DNA of 39,385 nt, from contig JACUUO010000008.1 of the NCBI GenBank assembly GCA_014859275.1, positions 1 to 39,385 on the forward strand, given 5' to 3'. Each line of letters begins with the position of its first letter. Positions within the stretch are counted from its first letter, which is position 1. The notes beneath the pieces were generated by a model that worked only from the letters and a program-made list of their open reading frames with translations, had not been told where the DNA came from and did no database searches. The stretch comes from Actinomycetota bacterium (GTDB lineage Bacteria; Actinomycetota; Aquicultoria; Aquicultorales; Aquicultoraceae). This document shows, piece by piece, positions 17,728 through 25,244 of this stretch. Position numbers and translations under genes: made by a program.

Positions 17728-18747
17728 ATGACGGTAAAGGTCGCCTTCTTCGAGGCAGAGCCGTGGGAGCAGGCGTATATAACCGAGCACATGGACGGAG
17801 AAATGGAATTTACATTCTTCCCCGATCCGTTAACAATCGACAATGTCGAGCTGGCCAGGCCCTTTGAAATAATATCGCCCTTTATCTATTCAGATTTAAG
17901 CCGGAGTGTAATTGAGCAACTCCCCAACCTAAATTTCATGGCCACACGCTCGACCGGCTTTGACCATATCGATTTAAATACCTGTCGTGAGCGAAATATC
18001 GAGGTCTCGAATGTACCATCGTACGGGGAGAACACCGTCGCCGAGCATACCTTCTCGCTGATCCTTGCCCTTTCACGGAAGATACTTCCCTCCATCGAGC
18101 GCACTAGGAGGGGCAATTTTAGCCTCGAGGGTCTGCGCGGTTTTGACCTGAAAGGAAAAACCATCGGCGTTATCGGAGCGGGCCACATCGGTCAACATGT
18201 CATGAGGATTGCCCGCGGTTTTAACACGGATATACTTGTGTACGATGTGAGACGGGATGAGCTACTGGCGAAAAACCTTGGGTTCAGGTACGTTGGTCTT
18301 GACGAACTGCTAATGACTTCGGATGTCATCACCCTTCACGCGCCGTATAACCCATATACCCACCACATGATAAACAGGAAGAATATACATAGGGTAAAGC
18401 GTGGGGCGATACTTATAAATACCTCCAGGGGAGGACTCGTTGAGACCGCCGCTCTGGTTGAGGCGCTAAGCGAGGGTATATTAACCGGTGTTGGCCTAGA
18501 TGTTCTAGAGGAGGAAGGACTGATAAAGGAGGAGCGCCAGCTCCTATCCCATGAATTTCCCCATGAGCGCCTTAAAATCGCCCTTGAAACACACCTGCTC
18601 CTGTTTAGAGATGATGCAATCATAACGCCTCACAACGCATTTAACAGCGTAGAAGCGGTACAAAGGATCATGGATACGACGATCTCAAATATCAACGCTT
18701 TCATTGAAGGAAAGCCCCAGAATATTATCAGCCTAAAGGCAGCATAG
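17728..18747 (+). CDS. D-isomer-specific 2-hydroxyacid dehydrogenase (D-lactate dehydrogenase-like)
   Basis: This 339-residue NAD-dependent dehydrogenase reduces a 2-oxoacid to the D-2-hydroxyacid or the reverse. The catalytic domain begins VAFFEAEPWEQAYI. The Rossmann motif GVIGAGHIGQHVMRIARGF lies at about 147-165. The active-site Arg (INTSRGGLV), Glu (DVLEEEG) and His (IITPHNAFN) are present. Similarity to fermentative D-lactate dehydrogenases (LdhA type) suggests pyruvate as substrate; that is inference. It is the only plus-strand gene for 12 kb on either side and interrupts the conserved glmU-spoVG order, so it was probably inserted. A GGGGTG box precedes the ATG. Confidence 0.92.
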   Translation: MTVKVAFFEAEPWEQAYITEHMDGEMEFTFFPDPLTIDNVELARPFEIISPFIYSDLSRSVIEQLPNLNFMATRSTGFDHIDLNTCRERNIEVSNVPSYGENTVAEHTFSLILALSRKILPSIERTRRGNFSLEGLRGFDLKGKTIGVIGAGHIGQHVMRIARGFNTDILVYDVRRDELLAKNLGFRYVGLDELLMTSDVITLHAPYNPYTHHMINRKNIHRVKRGAILINTSRGGLVETAALVEALSEGILTGVGLDVLEEEGLIKEERQLLSHEFPHERLKIALETHLLLFRDDAIITPHNAFNSVEAVQRIMDTTISNINAFIEGKPQNIISLKAA

Positions 18748-19070
18748 GTGGTTGACCGCATGCACTGTGATTTAAGAGATTAAGTCTCAGGTAACACTCA
18801 ATACGAGTGCTAAAACAAGTTCAATTTAAAATAGGTTTTCAAATTACATCTTTAAAAGGAGGAGCCTTGTCGCAGATAATAACCACCTATAGCACTCTGG
18901 CTAAAAGCAAAAGAAGCCAATTAAGGCTCCTAAGGTTTTATTAGTTTTATTTAGTAAATTATCTCTCGCATCTCAGAAATAAACCAGTGCGATTTTCAAG
19001 CTATCGCCTTGGATTGTGATAACAGCAAGTCATCTAAGCATGCACGCTTTTATTATATTTTATTTTCAAC
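18748..19070. other. Convergent intergenic region between the dehydrogenase gene and spoVG
   Basis: These 323 bases lie between convergent genes. They contain an inverted repeat AGGAGCCTT/AAGGCTCCT (18860-18868 with 18923-18931) and a smaller minus-strand terminator-like hairpin nested at its right arm. A possible 25-codon reading frame (18867-18944) sits within the inverted repeat. No firm gene is seen. Confidence 0.6.
18903..18930 (-). terminator. Probable terminator of the spoVG transcript
   Basis: On the minus strand GGAGCC-TTAATT-GGCTTC forms a 6-bp stem (one G-U pair), followed by TTTTGCTTTT. It lies about 140 bases after the spoVG stop, at the convergent boundary. Confidence 0.55.
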
Positions 19071-19328
19071 TTACCCGCCGAGCTGACTTTTGTACTCTGC
19101 AATAACGGCCGTCTGGATCCGCTCCCTTGTCTCGCTGTTAATAGGATGCGCTATATCCCTAAAATCACCGCTCGGAAGCTTACGGCTAGGCATAGCGACA
19201 AAGAGACCCTTCTCCCCCTCAACAACGCGCAAATCGTGAACGACAAACTGGTCGTCAATGGTGATGCTTGCAATCGCTTTAACCTTGTTCATCTCTACTG
19301 GTCGAATGCTCACCCTTGTAATTTCCAT
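19071..19328 (-). CDS. spoVG: SpoVG family RNA/DNA-binding regulator
   Basis: The 85-residue protein matches SpoVG over its full length: [29 protein letters not shown] and [15 protein letters not shown]. SpoVG proteins bind nucleic acids and act on septation, capsule or virulence genes also in non-sporulating bacteria. The gene keeps the Bacillus position between ridA and glmU, although a dehydrogenase gene now separates it from glmU. It lies 20 bases after ridA and is probably cotranscribed. Its presence does not imply sporulation; no sporulation-specific gene occurs here. Confidence 0.95.
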   Translation of the reverse strand: MEITRVSIRPVEMNKVKAIASITIDDQFVVHDLRVVEGEKGLFVAMPSRKLPSGDFRDIAHPINSETRERIQTAVIAEYKSQLGG

Positions 19329-19348
19329 TCTTTTTTTGCGCTCCTTTA

Positions 19349-19735
19349 CTAGGTTTTTGCTAATCCTATGGCTGAGATCTCAATTTTAGCGCCCTTAGGC
19401 AAGGCTACAACCTGAACGGTCTCCCTAGCTGGCGGTTGATTAGAAAAGAGAGCGCTAAATACTTCGTTCACCACCGGAAAGTCCGCTATATCTGTTAGGT
19501 AGATGGTCATTTTAATTGCTAGATCTAAAGAGCTATTGCCTGCAATAAGAACCGATTCAACGTTTTTAAGCGCTTGTTGTGCCTGTTCTTTTATGCCGCC
19601 ATCGGTAAAATCGCCTGTCTCTGGATCAAGCGGTATCTGACCCGAAACAAATATGAGGTTCTCAGCCTTCACACCCTGTGAATAAGGTCCCACCGGCTTC
19701 GGGGCACCTTCGGTAATGATAGTAATTTTATTCAC
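19349..19735 (-). CDS. ridA: RidA family enamine/imine deaminase
   Basis: The 128-residue RidA (YjgF/YER057c/UK114) protein hydrolyses reactive 2-aminoacrylate-type enamines made by PLP enzymes. [23 protein letters not shown], the substrate Arg in PPARETVQV and the Glu in KIEISAIG are all present, as in active members. I place the start at the GTG at 19735, since GGAGG ends five bases before it; a GTG two codons upstream overlaps that box. It overlaps the nucleotidyltransferase gene by eight bases. ridA (yabJ) precedes spoVG in Bacillus too. Confidence 0.95.
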   Translation of the reverse strand: MNKITIITEGAPKPVGPYSQGVKAENLIFVSGQIPLDPETGDFTDGGIKEQAQQALKNVESVLIAGNSSLDLAIKMTIYLTDIADFPVVNEVFSALFSNQPPARETVQVVALPKGAKIEISAIGLAKT

Positions 19736-20477
19736 TGCCACCTCCAGATAAAGCCGTCATAACTATCCGTAAATCGGATTCCTTATCGATGTCGACTCCT
19801 ATCTCAATAAATGGAGTTATTACCCCAGCACAGACCGCCTCCAACATCTGGCTAACTCTCTCCTCTATCTGGCTTATGCTTAACCTCCCGAGGATAAACC
19901 TGAGTAAAAATATAAGGCCTAGAAGTCGAATAAGCTTAAGGGGGCTTTTCCTTAACTCATATACATGCTCTATTAGCTCTATATTTCCCACGAGAACCTC
20001 TGGCTCAATGAGCATTATATTGCCGCCTGTAAATCTCCCTTCTTTTATTCGGCAATAGGTCCGCTTAACATCCGGGAAACGCCTCTCCGATTCACCATAC
20101 CCTATAATCGGATAGTATAACTCGGCTCTCAGTTTTGAGCATCTATTTAAGAAATCGCTGATTGCTTCAGGCGTTATTAGGGGTATATCCGCTGACAACA
20201 GGAGCACCGGTTTCTCAGTGCCTAAAAAATCGATTCCAGCTTTTACGACCTTTGGTAAGCTGCCGCTAGCTACAGCGACCCCTACTTCATCACCCAAATC
20301 GGCAAAAGAATACTCGACCGGCAGTACTATGCAGATACGATCTATATCTGCACAGCTCCGCAAGGCATCGATAACGTACTCAACCATAGGTCTTCCACTA
20401 ATCGGAACAAGACCCTTAGCCGGCACTGAGGCAAGACCCTTAGCATCACCCCCGGCTAGCACAACCGCATCTACCAA
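19728..20477 (-). CDS. MobA-like nucleotidyltransferase family protein
   Basis: This 249-residue protein has an N-terminal NTP-transferase fold (about 3-155). DAVVLAGGDAKGLASVPAKGLVPISGRPMVEYV is a variant of the LAGGxSxRxGxxK nucleotide site, and VLLLSADIPLITPEAI carries the metal-binding Asp. The C-terminal part (about 175-249) is hydrophobic and then helical (IRLLGLIFLLRFILG) and could touch the membrane. It starts at TTG with AAGGAG seven bases before. It lies between ispE and ridA, where Bacillus has purR. The sugar or cofactor substrate cannot be told; molybdopterin, sugar-1-phosphate or phosphocholine types remain possible. Confidence 0.8.
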   Translation of the reverse strand: MVDAVVLAGGDAKGLASVPAKGLVPISGRPMVEYVIDALRSCADIDRICIVLPVEYSFADLGDEVGVAVASGSLPKVVKAGIDFLGTEKPVLLLSADIPLITPEAISDFLNRCSKLRAELYYPIIGYGESERRFPDVKRTYCRIKEGRFTGGNIMLIEPEVLVGNIELIEHVYELRKSPLKLIRLLGLIFLLRFILGRLSISQIEERVSQMLEAVCAGVITPFIEIGVDIDKESDLRIVMTALSGGGSE

Positions 20478-20558
20478 TAGATGACTCCTTAAAAATACTA
20501 CTAGGTAACTTGCATATTCGTCACCGCTGCTAATTTTCCTTTTATTTTTGCAGAGTTC

Positions 20559-21425
20559 TCATAAAACTTCTACGCCCCGATCGACCGGTTTGATAATCTC
20601 AACAAAAAACGATGGATCATATGCTCGCATTGCATCCGCTATTTCATCTGCCGAATATCCATCCCGGCAGATGGTAAAAACTGATGGCCCGCTACCGGAC
20701 ATCGATGTCCCGATCCCTCCGGCAGTAAGCGCAAATTGTTTAAACTCTGAAATTTTAGGATATCGCTTCAGAACAGCACTTTCAAGGAGATTATCGAGTG
20801 AGCCTGCAAGACGAGCAATATCTCTGGCATCTAGCGCATCTAGAACTTTATCTTTTCGGTTGAGGGGAGTCAGGTTCTCCAGATCGAGGGCTTGATAAAC
20901 TTCAGCGGTGGATACGTATATTGGCGGAGTTGCCAAGACGATTGCAGCCTCAGGCATTGGATTTAGAGGGCTCAACAGCTCTCCTTTTCCTCCAGCAAGC
21001 ATGGTGCCGCCCGCAAGACAGAAGGGAACATCAGCGCCAAGTTCTAATCCTATCTCTTGCAGCTGCTCTAAGGATAGGCCAAGCCTCCAAAGGATATTTA
21101 AACCGGTAAGGGTTGCGGCAGCATCAGCGCTTCCACCGGCCAAGCCGGCCGAGGTGGGAATTCTTTTATCGATATTAATCTTGGCGCCAACCCTAAGGCC
21201 CGCCTTCTGCTGAAGTAGCTTGGCAGCCCGAAACGCCAGGTTATCTTGATTACATAACTCCTTTTTTGCGCAGGCGATATCGATAGTCGGGGCCCGAGAT
21301 ATTTCGACTAGGTCATGCAAGGACACGCTCTGCATGACGCTCTCAATCTGGTGGTAACCACCGGGGTACCGCGAGATGACGTCGAGATAGAGGTTAATTT
21401 TTGCATATGCTTTTATTGTAAGCAT
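20559..21425 (-). CDS. ispE: 4-diphosphocytidyl-2-C-methyl-D-erythritol kinase
   Basis: The 288-residue GHMP kinase phosphorylates CDP-methylerythritol in the non-mevalonate isoprenoid pathway. The catalytic Lys9 is in AYAKINLYLDV. The ATP loop IPTSAGLAGGSADAAATL spans about 89-106, the catalytic Asp132 is in LGADVPFCL, and the C-terminal GHMP glycine motif is GIGTSMSGSGPSVF. Its place after veg matches Bacillus. It implies use of the MEP pathway. Confidence 0.96.
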   Translation of the reverse strand: MLTIKAYAKINLYLDVISRYPGGYHQIESVMQSVSLHDLVEISRAPTIDIACAKKELCNQDNLAFRAAKLLQQKAGLRVGAKINIDKRIPTSAGLAGGSADAAATLTGLNILWRLGLSLEQLQEIGLELGADVPFCLAGGTMLAGGKGELLSPLNPMPEAAIVLATPPIYVSTAEVYQALDLENLTPLNRKDKVLDALDARDIARLAGSLDNLLESAVLKRYPKISEFKQFALTAGGIGTSMSGSGPSVFTICRDGYSADEIADAMRAYDPSFFVEIIKPVDRGVEVL

Positions 21426-21499
21426 TTTATTGGTAATTCCCAGATATCATAAATTCGACAGAGCGCTATTCACTCTGCCGCTTCTCGACTTCCTCGCAA

Positions 21500-21787
21500 T
21501 TATATGAGCCAGGGGAGCAGATTCTCGCCATTGTCGGGATTTGAGAGTTCAACCGTCTTAGTCAAGACATCCGCATAGCTATAGGATACCCTGCGGCAAC
21601 GATTCCGCTTTTCCTCAACCTTAACAACAAATAAATTAGGGTGCGTCTCCTCCAGTACACCCTCTCTTTCGATGATCTTGCAGCGCCCCATATTGGCCTT
21701 GAGGCGCATTTTCTCGCCAACAAACTCGTCAAGCTGCTTGCGAATCCGGTCAACGACCTCCACTTGCAGCAATTGACTAACTGCCAT
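21500..21787 (-). CDS. veg: Veg family protein
   Basis: The 95-residue protein matches Veg: VDRIRKQLDEFVGEKMRLKA, NMGRCKIIEREGVLEETHPN, LFVVKV and RVSYSYADVLTKTVEL. In Bacillus subtilis Veg stimulates biofilm formation by affecting the SinR pathway, and its gene is strongly expressed. No sin genes are seen here, so the role is open. The gene has a near-consensus promoter (21821-21849) and precedes ispE, as in Firmicutes. Veg is unusual in Actinobacteria. Confidence 0.93.
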   Translation of the reverse strand: MAVSQLLQVEVVDRIRKQLDEFVGEKMRLKANMGRCKIIEREGVLEETHPNLFVVKVEEKRNRCRRVSYSYADVLTKTVELSNPDNGENLLPWLI

Positions 21788-21820
21788 CGTATTAATCCCT
21801 CTCCTTCAGGTATTGTCCCG

Positions 21821-21849
21821 ATTATATCCTAAAACTGCGAAAATTTCAA
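21821..21849 (-). promoter_or_regulatory. Housekeeping promoter of veg
   Basis: On the minus strand TTGAAA (21844-21849), a 17-base spacer and TATAAT (21821-21826) give a near-perfect sigma-A promoter. Transcription should start near 21814, leaving a leader of about 27 bases to the veg ATG. A strong veg promoter is also known in Bacillus. Confidence 0.85.
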
Positions 21850-22105
21850 GTTTACTCCGTGCCACGATCAAATGCAAGTACTACTGTAGAAACTATTCAC
21901 CTTATCCAAAACTGCAAGTAGATCGAGTGCATTTTGCAGTCACCTTTACTATTCGCCCTGGTAATGCGATTGAGCTTCGGATAATAGTGAATAAATACAT
22001 ATCGTATTGACGACAGCTTTATCTATATAGATAACGTGCAAAACAAATCCTTCTTATTCCCTTATTTTTCGAAAAATATCCACACGGATTTTACAACTCC
22101 TGCAA

Positions 22106-22124
22106 TTGCCCCATTTATGGGGCG
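22106..22124. repeat. Extragenic palindrome GCCCCATTTATGGGGC, copy 2
   Basis: The full 16-base palindrome with TT before it; the leading GTAG is replaced by GCAA. Confidence 0.88.
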
Positions 22125-22137
22125 TTTCTTCCATCTT

Positions 22138-22189
22138 GTAGTTGCCCCATTTATGGGGCGTGCTTTCGCTCGATAAATCGAGCAACTAC
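22138..22189. repeat. Double-palindrome unit (copy 3 of GCCCCAT plus an inverted partner)
   Basis: GTAGTTG + GCCCCATTTATGGGGC (22138-22160) is followed by a short linker and GCTCGATAAATCGAGC + AACTAC (22168-22189). The outer GTAGTTG and CAACTAC are inverted repeats, so the whole 52-base unit is a larger palindrome containing two smaller ones. This resembles paired REP elements (BIME). Confidence 0.85.
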
Positions 22190-22206
22190 ATTTATATCTT
22201 TATACT

Positions 22207-22266
22207 CCCTCACCCTACACCCTCTCCCAGAGGGAGAGGGGCAGAGTATGATATCTATATACTGCC
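22207..22266. repeat. Dispersed repeat, copy 2 of 2 (other at 1399-1458)
   Basis: CTCACCCTACACCCTCTCCC, AGAGGGAG and TATCTATATACTGCC in the same order and orientation as at 1399-1458. It lies directly at the 3' end of rsmA. Confidence 0.8.
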
Positions 22267-22272
22267 TCACCC

Positions 22273-23133
22273 TCAAGAAAGAGGCTCCGAAAGAGCGTTG
22301 GCAATTGCCGTGAACTCCTCGATAGAGAGCGTCTCTCCACGCCGGCGTGGGTCAATTCCGGCAGCGGTCAAGGCGCGGGTGATTTCATCTAAGCTAAAAC
22401 CCAGCTCCGGGCTTCCGTGAAGGGCATTTTTTATCGTCTTCCTCCTCTGCCAAAACGCGCCTTTTATAACCCCAAAGAATAGCTCCTTATCCGCCACAAA
22501 TACCCGCGGCTCCGGCAGCCGGCGCATTTTAACTACCGCTGAGCTTACTTCAGGCGGGGGAATAAAAACTCTTCTTGAGACTGTGGCGACTCTATCAACA
22601 TCGCAATAAAACTGGGCTTTTACCGAAAATGACCCGTACTCTCTAGTCCCCGGACGGGCGACGATGCGGTCGGCAACCTCTTTTTGGATCATAACCACAT
22701 AGAGTGAAAGTTCATCAAATCTATCTAAGTAACTGGCTAAGAGCGGCGTAGCGATCTGATATGGGAGATTCGATACGAGTTTGTTCGGGACTGGAAGATT
22801 ATCCGGCATACTTCTTAGATCGACCTTGAGCGCATCGGTGAAAACAACCCTTGCATTACCATAATCTCGAAGCGTATATTCTAAAACCGGTTTTAACCTG
22901 CGATCAAGTTCAATCGCTATAACCATGCCAGCATTTTCTGCAAGAGCTTGCGTCAAGGTACCTATCCCCGGACCGACCTCAACCACCACATCACCACTGG
23001 TGAGCGATGCCGCATCGATGATCTTATTTAGGATGTTTTGGTCGATTAAAAAATGTTGCCCCAGGCCCTTTTCAAGCCTGAGGCCAAATTTTTTAACTAC
23101 TTCAAGCGTTGCCTGCGGCGTTGCTAGCGTCAC
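22273..23133 (-). CDS. rsmA: 16S rRNA adenine(1518/1519)-N6-dimethyltransferase
   Basis: The 286-residue enzyme (KsgA) dimethylates two adjacent adenosines in the 3' hairpin of 16S rRNA during small-subunit maturation. LEKGLGQHFLIDQNILNKI opens the SAM domain, VVEVGPGIGTLTQAL (about 50-64) is SAM motif I, and LVSNLPYQIATPLL is the catalytic N-L-P-Y motif. The C-terminal helical domain includes FWQRRKTIKNAL. In Bacillus rnmV (primase-like 5S maturase) lies between this gene and yabE; here only 31 bases separate them, so rnmV is missing. Confidence 0.96.
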   Translation of the reverse strand: MTLATPQATLEVVKKFGLRLEKGLGQHFLIDQNILNKIIDAASLTSGDVVVEVGPGIGTLTQALAENAGMVIAIELDRRLKPVLEYTLRDYGNARVVFTDALKVDLRSMPDNLPVPNKLVSNLPYQIATPLLASYLDRFDELSLYVVMIQKEVADRIVARPGTREYGSFSVKAQFYCDVDRVATVSRRVFIPPPEVSSAVVKMRRLPEPRVFVADKELFFGVIKGAFWQRRKTIKNALHGSPELGFSLDEITRALTAAGIDPRRRGETLSIEEFTAIANALSEPLS

Positions 23134-23164
23134 TTTATTTCCACTTATTCTTCGACTATAGCTA

Positions 23165-24193
23165 TTATTCTAGGATGGTAACTTTAACAGTCCGCCTACC
23201 AAACCTGAAGCACTCTTCAGGCGTATTATAGCATAGATCAATGCGATTTCCCTTAACCGAGGTCCCGACATCGGCTGCAATTGCATCCCCATATCCTTCG
23301 ATGTAAAGCCTGGTTCCTAAAGGAATAACCCTTGGATCAACCGCAACAACGCCCTTTTGCGCCCTCATACCGGTCGCAGTTCTGCTACCGACACCCGGGC
23401 CGGAATTCGGCGAGTAGGCGCTGGCATGCATTATCATTACCTTTCCCACTTGCGCTCTAATTTCTCCGCGCGATGCAGTAACCGACGACTCCCCTAAAAG
23501 AGCGAACTTGCGTTTTGTGCCTACCGCTACCACTTTAGCAAGTGGCGGCGATATAACGCCCTCCATTTTAACTTGCCTTCTAATAGGTTGGTCACCCTCA
23601 AAAACAACTTCGACAATCCTCATGAGTAAGCCCTGCTTACCCTGCGTCACCACCCTTCTCTTGCCGTAATTTAGATTCGGATCTTTCTTTCGCACGGTCT
23701 TGTACGGCACGGGAATCTTGGTGATCTCATACTCCCTTGTTGACAGCGCAACCTCTACAACCATGCCCGCCGTGAGCTTTTCATCCCTATTCGGTTGTAC
23801 TTTGTCGGCAGGTTTTAGCCGTAGCCCGATGTCCTTTAAAACTTCGCCGACTGTGTCGGCATTGGACATCATCGTAATTTTTTCTTTATTAATTTTAACA
23901 ATCACTGGTACAGCGTGTTCTACATCTACTGTCATTCCCTCTTTGATTCTCTTTGAGGGATCGGGTGTTACTTCATCAAATGCCTTAACCGTTACGCCGT
24001 TTTCTTTCAGAACATCAGCCACTGTTCGAGCCCTGGTTTTTATGACCCTCTTCTCTCCATCTACTACCAGGGTCACCTTCGCTTCGCAATAGACCAAGTC
24101 CACTAGGACAAATACCATAATTAGAGCAAGTAGGATGACCTCATACTTTCTTGCTCTAGGCCCGAGCGCTAGCTGATGGAAACGTGCGCTCAT
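23165..24193 (-). CDS. Cell-wall protein with DUF348, G5 and 3D domains (YabE/RpfB-like)
   Basis: The 342-residue protein is exported with an N-terminal membrane anchor (about 19-37, VILLALIMVFVLVDLVY). Two DUF348 repeats follow (about 40-80 and 95-138; VIKTRARTVADVLKENGVTV, TMMSNADTVGEVLKDIGL). A G5 domain spans about 145-220 (PVPYKTVRKKDPNLNYGKRR). The C-terminal 3D domain (about 250-342) has three conserved Asp in VAVDPRVIPLGTRLYIEGYG, AADVGTSVKGNRIDL. 3D domains in YabE, RpfB or MltA-like proteins cleave or remodel peptidoglycan, here probably as a lytic transglycosylase. Actinobacterial RpfB carries a transglycosylase domain instead of 3D, so this is the Firmicutes layout. Confidence 0.92.
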   Translation of the reverse strand: MSARFHQLALGPRARKYEVILLALIMVFVLVDLVYCEAKVTLVVDGEKRVIKTRARTVADVLKENGVTVKAFDEVTPDPSKRIKEGMTVDVEHAVPVIVKINKEKITMMSNADTVGEVLKDIGLRLKPADKVQPNRDEKLTAGMVVEVALSTREYEITKIPVPYKTVRKKDPNLNYGKRRVVTQGKQGLLMRIVEVVFEGDQPIRRQVKMEGVISPPLAKVVAVGTKRKFALLGESSVTASRGEIRAQVGKVMIMHASAYSPNSGPGVGSRTATGMRAQKGVVAVDPRVIPLGTRLYIEGYGDAIAADVGTSVKGNRIDLCYNTPEECFRFGRRTVKVTILE

Positions 24194-24341
24194 TAAATCA
24201 GTCCCTTCAGCTCCTTATTCAATTGTTAAGGCACAACCGCAATGATCGCTTGCCATTATATCATAATCGATCGTCTTTTCAAAAAAACTTGTAATTACTC
24301 AGGCATAGCACAATATTTAATGTACCCTAAAAATAGTCATC

Positions 24342-25121
24342 TTATTTGGGGATAGAAAATAACAGCGATACATTTTCTTGGGTTGATGCCTCGACAACTG
24401 ATATATCAACCCCTTTAATATCGGCAATTCTTTCGGCAATGAACCGCACGTAGGCAGGTTCATTTTTACGTCCTCGATAGGGATGTGGTGTTAGATATGG
24501 GGAATCGGTCTCTAATAGCAGCTTGGTCAGGGGCACGAACTTAGCAACGTCCACTAGATTACCTGAATTCTTAAACGTAATCGGCCCAGCGATCGATATG
24601 TAAAAATTCATGGACAGAACGGTCTCGGCAAGAGAAACATTCCCGCTGAAACAGTGAAATACTCCCTTTTTTATCCCCTGCTCGGCAATTATTCTAATAA
24701 CATCCTTATCCGCATCTCGATCATGTACGACGACGGGGAGTTCCAGTTCGTTGGCAAGTCCCAACAATTGGGCGAAGACTTTTTGCTGGACTGGCCTGGG
24801 TGAATGGTCTCTATAATAATCAAGCCCTATCTCACCTATGGCTACAACTTTGGGACTCTTCGCCAGCTCCTTTAGTTCTTTTATTGTGTTTGGACCGACG
24901 GTTTTTGCATCATGCGGATGAATGCCGACCGCGGCATACACACTATCGAACTTCTGAGCCAATTCGACCGCCCGGTAGCTTGATTCTAGGCGATCGGCAA
25001 TGGTTATTGTTCTATTTACGCGGTTCATCAGGGCCCTTGATATAACCTTCTCAACCGCCTGGTCGCTGCCAAAAAAATCGAGGTGCGCATGGGTATCAGT
25101 AAGATTGCTCGCCTTATTCAT
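24342..25121 (-). CDS. tatD: TatD family metal-dependent hydrolase (DNase)
   Basis: The 259-residue TIM-barrel enzyme has the metal ligands of TatD: LTDTHAHLDF (HxH), GEIGLDYYR (Glu), VVHDRDA (His), VFHCFSG (His) and LLLETDSPYL (Asp). TatD proteins are Mg-dependent 3'-5' exonucleases acting in DNA repair or quality control. It follows metG in the order metG-tatD-yabE-rsmA common to Firmicutes and Actinobacteria. The 123-base gap to metG holds interleaved inverted repeats. Confidence 0.94.
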   Translation of the reverse strand: MNKASNLTDTHAHLDFFGSDQAVEKVISRALMNRVNRTITIADRLESSYRAVELAQKFDSVYAAVGIHPHDAKTVGPNTIKELKELAKSPKVVAIGEIGLDYYRDHSPRPVQQKVFAQLLGLANELELPVVVHDRDADKDVIRIIAEQGIKKGVFHCFSGNVSLAETVLSMNFYISIAGPITFKNSGNLVDVAKFVPLTKLLLETDSPYLTPHPYRGRKNEPAYVRFIAERIADIKGVDISVVEASTQENVSLLFSIPK

Positions 25122-25186
25122 TATCCTCCCTAGTTTGAGAACGCTCTACAAATAAAGTAAAAGCGATCTAAGCAACTAAAGACTTA

Positions 25187-25239
25187 AGTGAATAATATCC
25201 CGGTTCAATGAATTTTATTCACTAATCTTACCTGAACCG
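25187..25239 (-). other. Interleaved inverted repeats between metG and tatD (possible pseudoknot)
   Basis: AGTGAATAA (25187-25195) is complementary to TTATTCACT (25215-25223). CGGTTCA (25201-25207) is complementary to TGAACCG (25233-25239). The pairs interleave, the topology of an H-type pseudoknot or of two exclusive hairpins. On the minus strand it begins six bases after the metG stop codon. There is no T-run. Confidence 0.5.
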
Positions 25240-25244
25240 CTTAT

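Larger units (their letters stand above)
21850..22272. other. Intergenic region between rsmA and veg
   Basis: After the veg promoter, these about 420 bases hold AT-rich DNA with no gene, then palindromic repeats from about 22103 to 22189, then the 60-base dispersed repeat at 22207-22266, which reaches the rsmA stop codon. Confidence 0.7.

Noticed and set aside
19071-21787. Evidence of sporulation from spoVG and veg
   Set aside because: Both families occur in non-spore formers, and no spore-specific gene (sspF, yabG, spoVT) is present where Bacillus has them.
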